Positions 16,978 through 25,805 are shown, counted from the first letter of the stretch. The stretch: 64,000 bases of DNA from Bacteroidia bacterium (GCA_018401705.1 JAGYKL010000020.1:1-64000); one strand, 5' to 3'. A program made the numbers and translations. Notes: generated by a model from the sequence alone, not told the origin.

Positions 16978-17904
16978 CTAAAATATTTTTGCGTAATTCT
17001 CTTCTACTTTTCTTTCTTTTGGATGCGTATGGTCGAGTAGTTCAAACACATTTCTACTAATAGTTTCTGCTATGGTGCCAGTTGGCAGGTCATTGCAATC
17101 TAATCCAAATGGATCTTCTATTTCTTCAGCCATGAGTTCAACGCCAATAAAAGCAAAAAATACAAACATCACAGCTGGTACCGCCCAAATTCCGATTTCG
17201 GATGTAAGGGCAAAAGGCAACAGTAATCCGTAAATTGAGATGAAGATCTTGAGATATACACTGTAAGAAAAAGGAATTGGGGTTTTCTTGATTCTTTCGC
17301 AAGCGCCAGCAATGTCCATTAAAGCTTGCATTTGAGGCTTAAAGTTAAGCACATCTTCACCGGTAATTCGTTTTTCTTTGTATTGATGCTGAATTAGTGC
17401 GTGAATTTGAGACGAGATGTATGCAGGAACATGCTCTTTTTGAGGGTATTTGACTTTATCATTTTCATTTAAAAGCAGTAATTCTTCAATTTTGGTTCCT
17501 TGCCTTAGGTGCTCTTTCAGAGCGATGCAGAAATTGCTAATCAACACTGCCAAACGATGTTTTTCTGCGTGGTCCTCACGCGGAAATGTTGCCTCTGCTG
17601 TGATTGCTAGATTTCTACAATGATTTACTAAAGCTCCCCATTGTTGTCGGCCTTCCCACCAGCGTTCGTAAGCTGTGTTGGTTCTAAAGACTAGCAAAAT
17701 ACTAAGGACAATTCCAAGAAGTGAAAAGATGGAAGCAGAAAACTGAAAAACTTTTCCATCGAAAACTGCTACTTCAATAATCCAAATTATGAGTGTATAT
17801 AGCCCAATTGCCAATACGGTACGCATAATTTTGGTCATTGTCCATGACCGAAATAGGTGGGTGATGTCTTTAAGCCAGTTTTTATTGGTTTCGTAAATTA
17901 TCAT
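16978..17904 (-). CDS. Bestrophin family (UPF0187) anion channel
   Basis: A 308-residue inner-membrane protein with four main membrane segments. Diagnostic motifs are LVFRTNTAYERWWEGR after the second helix, CERIKKTPIPFSYSVYL and the EIEDPFGLDCNDLP motif near the C-terminus. Bacterial members form pentamers; the Klebsiella one conducts cations, while eukaryotic members carry chloride or bicarbonate. The gene heads an apparent minus-strand operon (bestrophin, carbonic anhydrase, egtB, egtD), which favours a role in bicarbonate or pH balance. Its upstream region contains heptad TAGTTGA repeats (17909-17943) directly before the start codon, an odd setting for a promoter or leader. Confidence 0.92.
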   Translation of the reverse strand: MIIYETNKNWLKDITHLFRSWTMTKIMRTVLAIGLYTLIIWIIEVAVFDGKVFQFSASIFSLLGIVLSILLVFRTNTAYERWWEGRQQWGALVNHCRNLAITAEATFPREDHAEKHRLAVLISNFCIALKEHLRQGTKIEELLLLNENDKVKYPQKEHVPAYISSQIHALIQHQYKEKRITGEDVLNFKPQMQALMDIAGACERIKKTPIPFSYSVYLKIFISIYGLLLPFALTSEIGIWAVPAVMFVFFAFIGVELMAEEIEDPFGLDCNDLPTGTIAETISRNVFELLDHTHPKERKVEENYAKIF

Positions 17905-17908
17905 AGGG

Positions 17909-17943
17909 TAGTTGATAGTTGGTAGAAAATAGTTGGTAGTTTG
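17909..17943. repeat. TAGTTGA heptad array (left of four-helix gene)
   Basis: Five 7-bp steps: TAGTTGA, TAGTTGG, TAGAAAA, TAGTTGG, TAGTTTG. The pattern decays into AGGTAAG, TAGAGAG. It starts 5 bp upstream of the bestrophin ATG. An inverted counterpart (TATCAAC units) lies at 18611-18631, on the other side of the four-helix-bundle gene. Confidence 0.65.
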
Positions 17944-18071
17944 AGGTAAGTAGAGAGTATTTATTTGATTAAAATGACTTATATGGTAAGCTGATATAAT
18001 GGAAGAGGAGAATTAATAGTTCATCCTAATGAAGATTTTTTTTAAGTATTGATTGAGACATATTTACCGCT

Positions 18072-18440
18072 TTAGATTTCATATTGGCCCTGATTGACAA
18101 TTGATTTTTGTAATCCACGGGTTATTTTCCCGGTTTCATTGCAAAGATTTATTAATTCTGACATTTTGTTTTGGTCAATATATGATAATCTTTCTGAAAG
18201 GTAAACCATAGATTTTACTTCATTGCATGAGCCAATTGCAATGATTAGAAATTTATTTAAGTCTTTGAGACTCCTTCCCGAAAGGCCTTCTGCTATATTA
18301 TTCGATATCGAGACGGCTGATCTTGTTATTTGTGATTTGAAACCATTATCATGATGGCTTTCAAAAGATTTATAAATTTTTACAGCCAAATCTTGAGCCT
18401 TTTGCCAGGCTATGCAATCTTCAAACTTAGAAATCAGCAT
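18072..18440 (-). CDS. Four-helix bundle protein (23S rRNA intervening-sequence type)
   Basis: A 122-residue all-helical protein of the bIVS/TIGR02436 family, originally found in intervening sequences of 23S rRNA genes and widespread as free genes in Bacteroidota. Recognisable parts are the N-terminal FEDCIAWQKAQDLAVKIY helix, SQITRSAVSISNNIAEG, and a closing helix starting MVYLSERLSYI. The function is unknown; the family forms pentamers and has been proposed to bind nucleic acid. It stands alone. TAGTTGA-type heptads lie on both sides in opposite orientation, and a perfect 21-bp palindrome lies 38 bp before its ATG, suggesting autonomous regulation or a mobile past. Confidence 0.88.
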   Translation of the reverse strand: MLISKFEDCIAWQKAQDLAVKIYKSFESHHDNGFKSQITRSAVSISNNIAEGLSGRSLKDLNKFLIIAIGSCNEVKSMVYLSERLSYIDQNKMSELINLCNETGKITRGLQKSIVNQGQYEI

Positions 18441-18477
18441 ATCAACTCTAGTTAATTTTTAGCAACATGTTTAAATT

Positions 18478-18498
18478 AATTGACATAAAATGTCAATT
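18478..18498. promoter_or_regulatory. 21-bp perfect palindrome upstream of the four-helix gene
   Basis: Two 9-bp arms, AATTGACAT and ATGTCAATT, separated by AAA. It lies 38-58 bp upstream of the ATG at 18440. The size and symmetry suit a dimeric repressor site. As RNA it could also form a hairpin, but no T-run follows in either direction. Confidence 0.5.
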
Positions 18499-18610
18499 GT
18501 GAGTAATTGAGAGCAGTTCGAACTATAAAGAAGACTAAAGTTCCAATAAGTATAGTTGAAGCTTGTTTTCGTTGATTTGGGCTCCCTCCTTCTCCAAGGT
18601 CAGTTTTCGC

Positions 18611-18631
18611 TATCAACTATCAACTATTTCA
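18611..18631. repeat. Inverted heptads TATCAAC (right of four-helix gene)
   Basis: Two exact TATCAAC units and one degenerate unit (TATTTCA). They are the reverse complement of the TAGTTGA/GTTGATA pattern at 17909-17943 and 45263-45344. Confidence 0.5.
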
Positions 18632-18643
18632 TTATTATCTAGT

Positions 18644-20305
18644 CTACACCTCTCCCAAATACTTATGTACGAAACTAATTGCCATTGCCCCTTCGCCTAC
18701 GGCGGAAGCAACTCTGTTCATAGCGCCTGATCGTGCGTCACCGGCAGCGAAAATGCCAGGGATGCTGGTTTCGAGTAAATATGGTTCACGGGGGAATTTC
18801 CAGCTTTTCTTGAACTGCTCGTTTAGTAATAAGTCTCGTCCCGTTTGAAGAAAACCTTTATTGTCTTTCATGAGGTTTTCGGGAGTCCATTCAGTAAAAG
18901 GTTTTGTACCTATGAAAATGAATAAAGCGGCCGCATCATATGATTTGACCTCTCCGGTTTGATGAAACAGCACCTTTACTTTTGCAAGTTTATCTTGGCC
19001 TTCAACACCCGAAACCTCTGTATTACCTAGTACTTCAATATTTGGAGTGCCTGCAATCTGGTCGATAAGGTAAGAAGACATTGACGACTTTAAATCTTCT
19101 CTTCTTATAAGAATCTTAACGTTTCTGGCAAACTGGCTCAGGTACATGGCAGCTTGTCCGGCGCTGTTGCCGCCACCAACAACAAAAACATCCTGCTGTT
19201 TGCAAGCATGAGCTTCGGTATTGGCGGCTCCATAATAAACGCCTGCACCTGTGAATTTCTCAAGTCCTTCTGTTTCCAGTTGACGGTAAGAAACCCCAGT
19301 GGTGATAACGATAGATTTGGCCGTAACCGAGCTTCCGTCAACAAAATGAAGAATTTTATACTGGTCTTTGATTTCGATTTTTGCAACCTCTTGAGGGGAA
19401 AGAAATTCTGTTCCAAAACGACTCGCTTGGGTCACAGCCCTGCGTGTTAAATCGGCTCCGCTCAGGCCAGTTGGAAATCCCAAGTAATTTTCAATTCTTG
19501 AAGACGTCCCTGCTTGTCCTCCTGGAGCATGTTTTTCAATGATGAGGGTTTTCAGACCTTCGGAAGCTCCGTAAACAGCCGCTGCCAATCCTGATGGACC
19601 TGCACCAATAATGGCAACATCGTAAAGTTGTGATGATGCAGTAGGGTTTAATCCTACTTTAGTGGCAACATCAATTATTTCAGGGTCACAAACAAAAGTT
19701 CCATCTTCAAAAAACACAACAGGAAGTTTGGTTTGATCGAGCGAATTAAGGTCGAGTAATTCTTGTCCTTTCTCTTGACTTGCAATGTCTAGCCATTGAT
19801 AGGCTATGAGGTTTCCTGAAAGAAAATCTTTGATTTTATGCGACTTTGATGAAAATTGATGCCCAACGATTCTAATTCCGGCGAACTCTGGTATCACAGT
19901 GCTTTGCCACTGTTCGAGTAAGTCGTTAATTACCGGATAAAGTTTCTCCTCTGGAGGATCCCAAGGCTTCATAAGGTAATAGTCGAGCTGAACATCATTG
20001 ATGGCCTTTATAGCTGCGTCGGTATCAGAGTAAGCAGTTAGGAGCACTCGCTTTGCTTGAGGGAAATACTCTTTAGCTCTTTCAAGAAAGTCTACGCCAT
20101 TCATTTCTGGCATCTTCTGATCACTTAAAAAGAGCGCAACAGTTTCGCCTTTATTTCTCAGTTCAGCCAAGCTTTCTAAAGCCTCTTTGGCCGAGTCGGT
20201 ACTTAGAATTCGATACTCTTTCCTGAATTTTGTTTTTAAGTCACGGGTTACCGCTCTTAAAACTTGAGCATCATCATCAATACAAAATACGATTGGTAAT
20301 TTCAT
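18644..20305 (-). CDS. Response regulator fused to glutaredoxin-like and thioredoxin-reductase-like domains
   Basis: A 553-residue fusion. Residues 1-125 are a REC domain (acidic pocket DDD at 10-12, phospho-acceptor Asp62 in LSDQKMP, Thr90, Lys113). Residues 140-220 resemble a glutaredoxin/thioredoxin fold (VGHQFSSKSHKIKDFL, then KLPVVFFEDGT) without a CxxC. Residues 228-553 are an FAD/NAD(P)H thioredoxin-reductase-type domain with GAGPSGLAAAVYG, GGQAGTSSRIENYLGF, VVGGGNSAGQAA and FAAGDARSGAMNRVASAVG. The redox CxxC expected after GAGVYY is absent (the segment reads GAANTEAHAC). It should bind flavin, but its acceptor is unclear. It begins 20 bp after the histidine kinase gene, its probable phosphodonor. 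Confidence 0.92.
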   Translation of the reverse strand: MKLPIVFCIDDDAQVLRAVTRDLKTKFRKEYRILSTDSAKEALESLAELRNKGETVALFLSDQKMPEMNGVDFLERAKEYFPQAKRVLLTAYSDTDAAIKAINDVQLDYYLMKPWDPPEEKLYPVINDLLEQWQSTVIPEFAGIRIVGHQFSSKSHKIKDFLSGNLIAYQWLDIASQEKGQELLDLNSLDQTKLPVVFFEDGTFVCDPEIIDVATKVGLNPTASSQLYDVAIIGAGPSGLAAAVYGASEGLKTLIIEKHAPGGQAGTSSRIENYLGFPTGLSGADLTRRAVTQASRFGTEFLSPQEVAKIEIKDQYKILHFVDGSSVTAKSIVITTGVSYRQLETEGLEKFTGAGVYYGAANTEAHACKQQDVFVVGGGNSAGQAAMYLSQFARNVKILIRREDLKSSMSSYLIDQIAGTPNIEVLGNTEVSGVEGQDKLAKVKVLFHQTGEVKSYDAAALFIFIGTKPFTEWTPENLMKDNKGFLQTGRDLLLNEQFKKSWKFPREPYLLETSIPGIFAAGDARSGAMNRVASAVGEGAMAISFVHKYLGEV

Positions 20306-20325
20306 AAAACTCTTGAAAGGCTAAT

Positions 20326-21732
20326 TTATTTAATGGGAATGCAAACTTCGAAATCGGTTCTTCCTGGCCTTGAGTCAAGACTAACCTTTCCATTGTGTTG
20401 GTTAACAATTCTATTTACCACATCTAGCCCGAGTCCTGTTCCCTTACCGATTTCTTTAGTAGTAAAAAAGGGTTCGAAAATCCTGTTCTTAATATCGTCT
20501 GGAACACCCGGTCCATTATCTATAATGTGAATCCTAACAAAATTTCCATCAGATGAGCTTTTGATCTCTAAGCTGGCATCAGTTTGTCCCTCAATTACAT
20601 CAAGTGCATTGTCTATGAGATTAGTCCAAACCTGATTCATTTCACTTACCATTATGTTAACCTCAGGTAGCTGAGGGTCAAAAGTTTCAATAAGATTTAC
20701 ATTCGATTTTTTAATCTTATGGTTCAGCATAGTGAGTGTGTTGCGGATACCATCATGTAAATTGCTTAGATGTTTATCAGCAGCTCTGTCCATATGAGTA
20801 AAATTCTTAACCGAACTTACTAATGCAGCAATTCGTTTTGATGCTTCCTGAATATCGTTCACCATTTTTTCAGTCGTGAGGTTGTTATTTATCCAATTTA
20901 GCACAGCATTCAAATGTGATTCAGGGACTTTTTCCAAGAACAAATTGAAGTCTTCCTCATCAAACCCGAACTCGACGAAGTTTTCAGCCATTTCCATGGC
21001 ATTATCAATTCCATGTTCTTCCATCCAGTCAACCAAATAGTCTTCGCATGCTGCTCTTTCCATCATGCTCATTTTGATACTGGCTCTGTTTGGGTTGTTG
21101 AGTTTAGCAAACATTCGTTCATTAACGGCATCAACTTCCTCGTCAGTCATTCTTATTGAAATAACATGCTTGAACGTTTCAGGTAATAATTGAAGATGTT
21201 CTTTTAACGAAGTAGAGCTCCTTACAATTGCCGATGCGGGATTGTTAAGCTCGTGAGCAAGTCCGGCGCTTAGCTTGCCGAGCGCCATCATTTTTTCGTT
21301 TTGAGTTTGTAATTGAGTAAACTCCCTAACTCTGCTGGTCATTTCATGCACAAATCGGGTAGTGAGTTCATGGTTATTGCAGATTAACTCATGGAAGTTT
21401 CTTTTGTGAAATGAAACAACCTTGCTTTGGCCTTTAGAAATGCCGCTAGCGCGGGATACTGTTGCTCTAGAATAGGGGAGTGTTCCGGTAATTTCTCCGG
21501 GCTCGAGTAAATAAATTTCTCTCTGTTGGTTGTTAGTTGCGAAAAGTACTCGAATGTTTCCTGTCAGTATGACATGAGTGTAGTCCATTGGTTGCTCTGG
21601 TGCGAATAAGAGTTCTCCATCTTCCAGCACTTTACATTCACTTTTTGAGATAAACCAGCTAAGCTGTTCTTCAGGAATTCCTTCAAAAATTTTGAAGGAA
21701 AGCAATTCATTTATTGTTGTAGTTGTTGACAT
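20326..21732 (-). CDS. Sensor histidine kinase with N-terminal cyclic-nucleotide-binding-like domain
   Basis: A 468-residue soluble kinase. Residues 12-125 form a CNMP/Crp-type beta-roll (VILTGNIRVLF, YLLEPGEITGTL). The dimerisation helix carries GKLSAGLAHELNNPAS with phospho-acceptor His160. The ATPase domain has N-box DNALDVIEG, G1 DNGPGVPDD, F-box FEPFFTTK and G2 GKGTGLGLDVVNRIV. An unusual helical insert rich in acidic residues (about 205-275) lies between the His helix and the second dimerisation helix. There are no membrane segments, so it senses a cytoplasmic cue, perhaps a nucleotide. It is co-transcribed with the REC-reductase fusion 20 bp downstream. Confidence 0.92.
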   Translation of the reverse strand: MSTTTTINELLSFKIFEGIPEEQLSWFISKSECKVLEDGELLFAPEQPMDYTHVILTGNIRVLFATNNQQREIYLLEPGEITGTLPYSRATVSRASGISKGQSKVVSFHKRNFHELICNNHELTTRFVHEMTSRVREFTQLQTQNEKMMALGKLSAGLAHELNNPASAIVRSSTSLKEHLQLLPETFKHVISIRMTDEEVDAVNERMFAKLNNPNRASIKMSMMERAACEDYLVDWMEEHGIDNAMEMAENFVEFGFDEEDFNLFLEKVPESHLNAVLNWINNNLTTEKMVNDIQEASKRIAALVSSVKNFTHMDRAADKHLSNLHDGIRNTLTMLNHKIKKSNVNLIETFDPQLPEVNIMVSEMNQVWTNLIDNALDVIEGQTDASLEIKSSSDGNFVRIHIIDNGPGVPDDIKNRIFEPFFTTKEIGKGTGLGLDVVNRIVNQHNGKVSLDSRPGRTDFEVCIPIK

Positions 21733-21953
21733 ATCTTTTGGACTGATTGGTCCAATATAGTCAATTACAAAACCAAAGCATTGAATTGTGACAATTGGTC
21801 AGAGAATTGTTTTTAAAGAATATTAAGATGAATATCCTGCTATTCTGATGTTTAAGAAAGGTACATACTTTCTCGATAGGTTAATTATTGGTTATTGCTA
21901 GATTATATCTGTGATTAGCCTTCGAAGAAATTCATCTATCAGCTTTAAAATTG

Positions 21954-21961
21954 TAGCTTTG
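21954..21961 (+). promoter_or_regulatory. Candidate -7 box of the patatin gene
   Basis: TAGCTTTG matches TAnnTTTG and lies 20 nt before the ATG at 21981. No partner TTG is seen at the standard spacing. Confidence 0.45.
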
Positions 21962-21980
21962 AACACGAATAATTAAGAAC

Positions 21981-24284
21981 ATGTTACGTTCTATTTCAGT
22001 GGTTAATTTACGCTTACTTATTATTTTTCTTTTAATTGGCTTTCAGGCATTTTCTCAAAAAGTGGGAGTTGTTTTAAGCGGTGGTGGCTCAAGTGGTTTG
22101 GCTCATGTTGGAGTGCTCAAGGCATTAGAAGAAGCAAAGATTCCTATTGATTTTATAACGGGAACTTCGATGGGAGCTCTTGTTGGAGGAATGTATGCTA
22201 TGGGCTACACGCCTGATGAAATCATTGAAATTGTAAGTAGTGAGGAGTTTAACCAATGGGTTTTTGGCAAGCCTCTCGACCGTTATGTATACTTCTTTAG
22301 GGAAAGAGAGCCGGATGCGTCCTGGGTAGGTATTAAGTTCAGAGTTGATTCGGTTATTCAGACAAGATTTCCTACCAATATTGTATCTCCGGTTAACATG
22401 GATTTTGCTTTTCTCGAGCGATCTGCTGCAGTGAGTGCTGCGGCGAAATATAATTTTGATAGTTTATTTGTGCCCTTCCGCTGCGTAGCAGCTGACATTC
22501 ACAATAAAGCGGAGGTCGTTTTTGATTCAGGCGATTTAGGACAAGCTCTAAGAGCTACAACTACCTATCCTTTCTTTTTCAAGCCAATTGTTGTTGACGA
22601 CAAACTTCTTTTTGATGGCGGCTTGTACAATAATTTCCCGGCAGATATCATGTACCGTGATTTCTTGCCAGATGTAATTGTTGGCAGCACGGTGGCTTCA
22701 GAAATGAAACCTCCTGTTGAAGACGATATCTTCTCTCAGATAAAGAATATGCTCATGGAAAGAACTACCTACGGTGTGGTTTGCGAAACCGAAAGCATGA
22801 TAATTATTAAGCCTGAAATTCCCAAGGTTTCGATTTTAGATTTTGACCAAACTTTGGCAATGATTCAAGGTGGTTACCAAACAACTCTAACCAGACTAAA
22901 TGATATCAAAGCGATGATTCCAAGGGTGCAGGATTCTTTAGCTCTTGCTCAAAAAAGACATAGCTTCAGGCATCAGCTAGAACCTCTTATAATTGAGAAT
23001 ATAGAGATTGAAGGACTCAATAAGAATCAGGCAAACTATGTTAAGAGAGCCTTCAGAACTAAAAAATTACCTGTGCCCGCTGAAAATCTTAAGCCATATT
23101 ACTATCGATTGGCTTATGACCCTCGAATAAAAAAGATTTATCCAAAAGCCAAGATTAATCCAGATTCGAAGTTGTTCAACCTGAATCTGCAAATGAAACT
23201 AGATAAGGATGTGTTAATTGATTTTGGAGGGCTTTTCTCTTCCCGCCCAATAAATATGGGGTTTCTGGGCTTGCATTACAAGCGAATAAACCGAATCGGA
23301 TTAGCTGTTGATGCAAATACCTATTTCGGGAAGTTTTATAGCTCTGTTCAGGTTAAAAGTACATTTGATTTCCCAGCTAAGTTACCTTATCAAATTGAAG
23401 CCGATTTCACCTTCAATAATTTCGATTATTTCAATAGCGCCAGTACCTTCTTTGAAGATGTTAAGCCTTCTTATCTTATACAGAGCGACCGTTCATTTCA
23501 AGCTAGCTTTGTTGTGCCCTGGCGAAATCATGCACGTTTTAAAATTGGAAGCTCAGTAGCGAGAATGTTTGATGATTATTACCAAACCAAATCATTCTCA
23601 ACTGCCGATACTGCCGATAGGACAAATTTTAATCACGCTTCTATATTTATTAACTTCGAACATAACACCCTTAATAGGAAAGCTTATGCTAGCACGGGAT
23701 CAAGGTTCTATGTGAAATTTAGATATTTAGGAGGCGAAGAAAATAACAAGCCAGGAAGCACTAGTACCTCTGAAGATGAATACACAAACAACCACAATTT
23801 CTTTAGAGGAAAAATGGTTTATGATACTTATCTCAACAAAAGAGGGAGAGTGCACGCCGGAATCTACTCGGAAATAGTTTTCTCAAATCAACCATTCTTC
23901 AATAACACTACTGCCACATTATTGCAAGCAGCAACTTTTAATGTTATTCCCGAAAGTCAAACTTTATTTCAAAGACAATTTAGAGCACATAGTTATGGCG
24001 CTGCTGGCTTGAAATTAATTACCAGTTTTACTCAGCGTCTTGACCTTAGACTTGAAGGCTATATTTTTCAGCCACATAAAGAAATCTTATCAAACGCAGA
24101 TTTGACTCCCCGGTATGGCGATATTTTCGAAAAGCGATATTTCGCGGCTTCTGCATCCTTGGTGTTTCATACACCAATTGCTCCAATAGCTTTGAGTTTG
24201 AATTACTACGATCAGAGCGAAAAGCCTTTTTCACTCATCTTTACCACCGGTTTCCTGATTTTCAACCGAAGAGCACTCGATTAA
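21981..24284 (+). CDS. Patatin-like phospholipase fused to outer-membrane beta-barrel (PlpD-like)
   Basis: A 767-residue exported protein. After a signal peptide (1-25), residues 28-315 are a patatin domain with the oxyanion loop SGGGSSGLAHVG, catalytic Ser63 in GTSMG and Asp212 in FDGGLYNN. Residues about 335-410 look like one POTRA module (IIENIEIEGLNKNQANYVKRAF). The rest is rich in alternating aromatic strands, and the C-terminus ends in a strand of the BamA/TamA 16-stranded barrel type. This is the layout of PlpD (type Vd secretion), where the barrel displays or releases the lipase. A role in surface phospholipid turnover is inferred. Its end overlaps the convergent PLP gene by 4 bp. Confidence 0.9.
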   Translation: MLRSISVVNLRLLIIFLLIGFQAFSQKVGVVLSGGGSSGLAHVGVLKALEEAKIPIDFITGTSMGALVGGMYAMGYTPDEIIEIVSSEEFNQWVFGKPLDRYVYFFREREPDASWVGIKFRVDSVIQTRFPTNIVSPVNMDFAFLERSAAVSAAAKYNFDSLFVPFRCVAADIHNKAEVVFDSGDLGQALRATTTYPFFFKPIVVDDKLLFDGGLYNNFPADIMYRDFLPDVIVGSTVASEMKPPVEDDIFSQIKNMLMERTTYGVVCETESMIIIKPEIPKVSILDFDQTLAMIQGGYQTTLTRLNDIKAMIPRVQDSLALAQKRHSFRHQLEPLIIENIEIEGLNKNQANYVKRAFRTKKLPVPAENLKPYYYRLAYDPRIKKIYPKAKINPDSKLFNLNLQMKLDKDVLIDFGGLFSSRPINMGFLGLHYKRINRIGLAVDANTYFGKFYSSVQVKSTFDFPAKLPYQIEADFTFNNFDYFNSASTFFEDVKPSYLIQSDRSFQASFVVPWRNHARFKIGSSVARMFDDYYQTKSFSTADTADRTNFNHASIFINFEHNTLNRKAYASTGSRFYVKFRYLGGEENNKPGSTSTSEDEYTNNHNFFRGKMVYDTYLNKRGRVHAGIYSEIVFSNQPFFNNTTATLLQAATFNVIPESQTLFQRQFRAHSYGAAGLKLITSFTQRLDLRLEGYIFQPHKEILSNADLTPRYGDIFEKRYFAASASLVFHTPIAPIALSLNYYDQSEKPFSLIFTTGFLIFNRRALD

Positions 24285-25174
24285 ACAGGTCCTAAGCCTC
24301 CTGTATGTAAATACAGTATTCGTGTTCCTTCATCATAATGACCATTTTCAATAAGCCTAAATAAACCATATAAGGCTTTTGCGCCATAAACTAAATCAAC
24401 CGGAATACTCGTTCTGATAATCCAATCTTTCTGGAATTCAAGCAATTCAGCAGTTTTCTTCGCATATCCTCCAAAATGAAATTGCTCAAAAACTTCCACA
24501 TTCTTAAATGAATCAAGATTTATTTTAGCGGTTCTTTTGAGTTCATTGCAAAGGATGTTTTCTCCCTTGAGCACCTGCACACATCCCACGTTAGTGGAAC
24601 TACCCATTAATTTCTTAGCAATTCCTGCCAAAGTAGTTCCGGTTGCACCGGGAAGAAAAACCACATCATAGCTTTCTGACACAGAAACCATCTCAGAAGC
24701 TCCTTCAACACCCGATTTGCCAGCCCCGCCTTCAGGTATGATAAAAGGATTTTCAAATTTACTTCTAAGAATATCTAAAAACTCTTGTTCTTCTTTTCTC
24801 CTAAAATCTTCCCTGCTAACAAAAAGCAGGAACATCCCATTTTCTTGCATAGCAAGTAAATACGGACTTAGAACTGTTGGCCTCTCTCCTCGAATTACGC
24901 CGACGGATTTTCTGTCTAAAGCTTTAGCCACCGCAGAAAGAGCCAGCAAGTGGTTCGACCAAGCTCCTCCAAATGAAATCAATGTTTGATGAGGATTCGC
25001 TTTTCTTATGAAGTGTTTCAGTTTAAACGGTTTATTTCCAGAAACCTGCGAGGATAATTCGCCATAAACCCTCACAAATAAGGAAACATGCTTAATGCCA
25101 AGTTCATCATGAACGGGAATATCCTTATAGTCTAACAAAACAATTTTAGCTTGAGGGGATGCCAAATAAAGCAA
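24281..25174 (-). CDS. ACC deaminase/D-cysteine desulfhydrase family PLP enzyme
   Basis: A 297-residue fold type II PLP enzyme. The N-terminus has GNKPFKLKHF, with the lysine expected to bind PLP (about residue 51), followed by ISFGGAWSNHLLA, the substrate-carboxylate loop. VVFLPGATGTTLAGIAKK is the phosphate-binding loop and LHTGGLGPV closes the protein, as is typical of the family. Members act on 1-aminocyclopropane-1-carboxylate or D-cysteine; sequence alone does not decide. The small size and the Bacteroidota origin favour D-cysteine desulfhydrase or an uncharacterised activity. It is convergent and slightly overlapping with the patatin gene and has no operon partner. Confidence 0.85.
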   Translation of the reverse strand: MLYLASPQAKIVLLDYKDIPVHDELGIKHVSLFVRVYGELSSQVSGNKPFKLKHFIRKANPHQTLISFGGAWSNHLLALSAVAKALDRKSVGVIRGERPTVLSPYLLAMQENGMFLLFVSREDFRRKEEQEFLDILRSKFENPFIIPEGGAGKSGVEGASEMVSVSESYDVVFLPGATGTTLAGIAKKLMGSSTNVGCVQVLKGENILCNELKRTAKINLDSFKNVEVFEQFHFGGYAKKTAELLEFQKDWIIRTSIPVDLVYGAKALYGLFRLIENGHYDEGTRILYLHTGGLGPV

Positions 25175-25295
25175 TAATTTAAAGAGAATTCGTTACGAAT
25201 TTCAAATTCTATACAATGTCAATCCAAGCAATTATTACTCTCAAAAATTCTTAAGATGTGTGATGAAAAGCGTCTATTTACTTTCTTTGTATACG

Positions 25296-25805
25296 ATGAA
25301 ACAATTCCTGACGGTATTTTGTAGTTTGATTTTTATAAGCTCTTGCTCTGTGAAAACCCCTGAACCGGCTGCTTATAATGATTCTTTGGCAGTTCAACAG
25401 ATTGGAATTACCGAGAAAGCAAATAGTTTGCATGACGCTTTTGCTGGTTATGTAAAGGCTGAAATGGAAATTAGAAGGAAAGATCTTGAACTTCAGCTAG
25501 AAAAAGCTGAGGATGCAATTAATAGAACAGGTTCTTATGAGGATGATAAAGGCCTCTTTGAAGCCGCAAGTGCCTTCGTTGAAGGTTTTAAGAAACTCGA
25601 TCGCGAAGAATACGATGAGGTCATTAGAATTCTCTCAAAACCCGATAGTATCTACACCGAATCGGATGAGGCAAGATTGGGAATTCTTTATAAAACGATT
25701 GATGAGCAAAGCAATAAGCTCATTTCTAGGTTTATAACAGCTCAACAAGATTTTGCTAAAAAACATGAAATCGAACTAAAAAACGAATCTACAGCCAAGG
25801 ATTAG
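25296..25805 (+). CDS. Predicted lipoprotein, helical, unknown function
   Basis: A 169-residue protein. I start it at the ATG at 25296, because MKQFLTVFCSLIFISSC is an ideal lipoprotein signal (Cys17 lipidated). Upstream in-frame starts at 25260 (GTG) and 25263 (ATG) would put 11-12 extra residues before it. The mature part is highly charged and helical (EMEIRRKDLELQLEKAEDAI), with no cysteine or recognisable domain. It probably sits in the periplasm, anchored to a membrane. It is followed after 93 bp by asnS, which has its own -7 box, so co-transcription is not required. I do not recognise a family. Confidence 0.7.
   Translation: MKQFLTVFCSLIFISSCSVKTPEPAAYNDSLAVQQIGITEKANSLHDAFAGYVKAEMEIRRKDLELQLEKAEDAINRTGSYEDDKGLFEAASAFVEGFKKLDREEYDEVIRILSKPDSIYTESDEARLGILYKTIDEQSNKLISRFITAQQDFAKKHEIELKNESTAKD

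Noticed and set aside
18644-21732. Interpreting the fusion as a thioredoxin reductase proper
   Set aside because: The CxxC redox centre is missing, so classical thioredoxin reduction is unlikely.
24281-24284. Possible frameshift or misassembly at the overlapping gene ends
   Set aside because: Tail-to-tail overlap by 4 bp is common; both proteins have complete C-termini.
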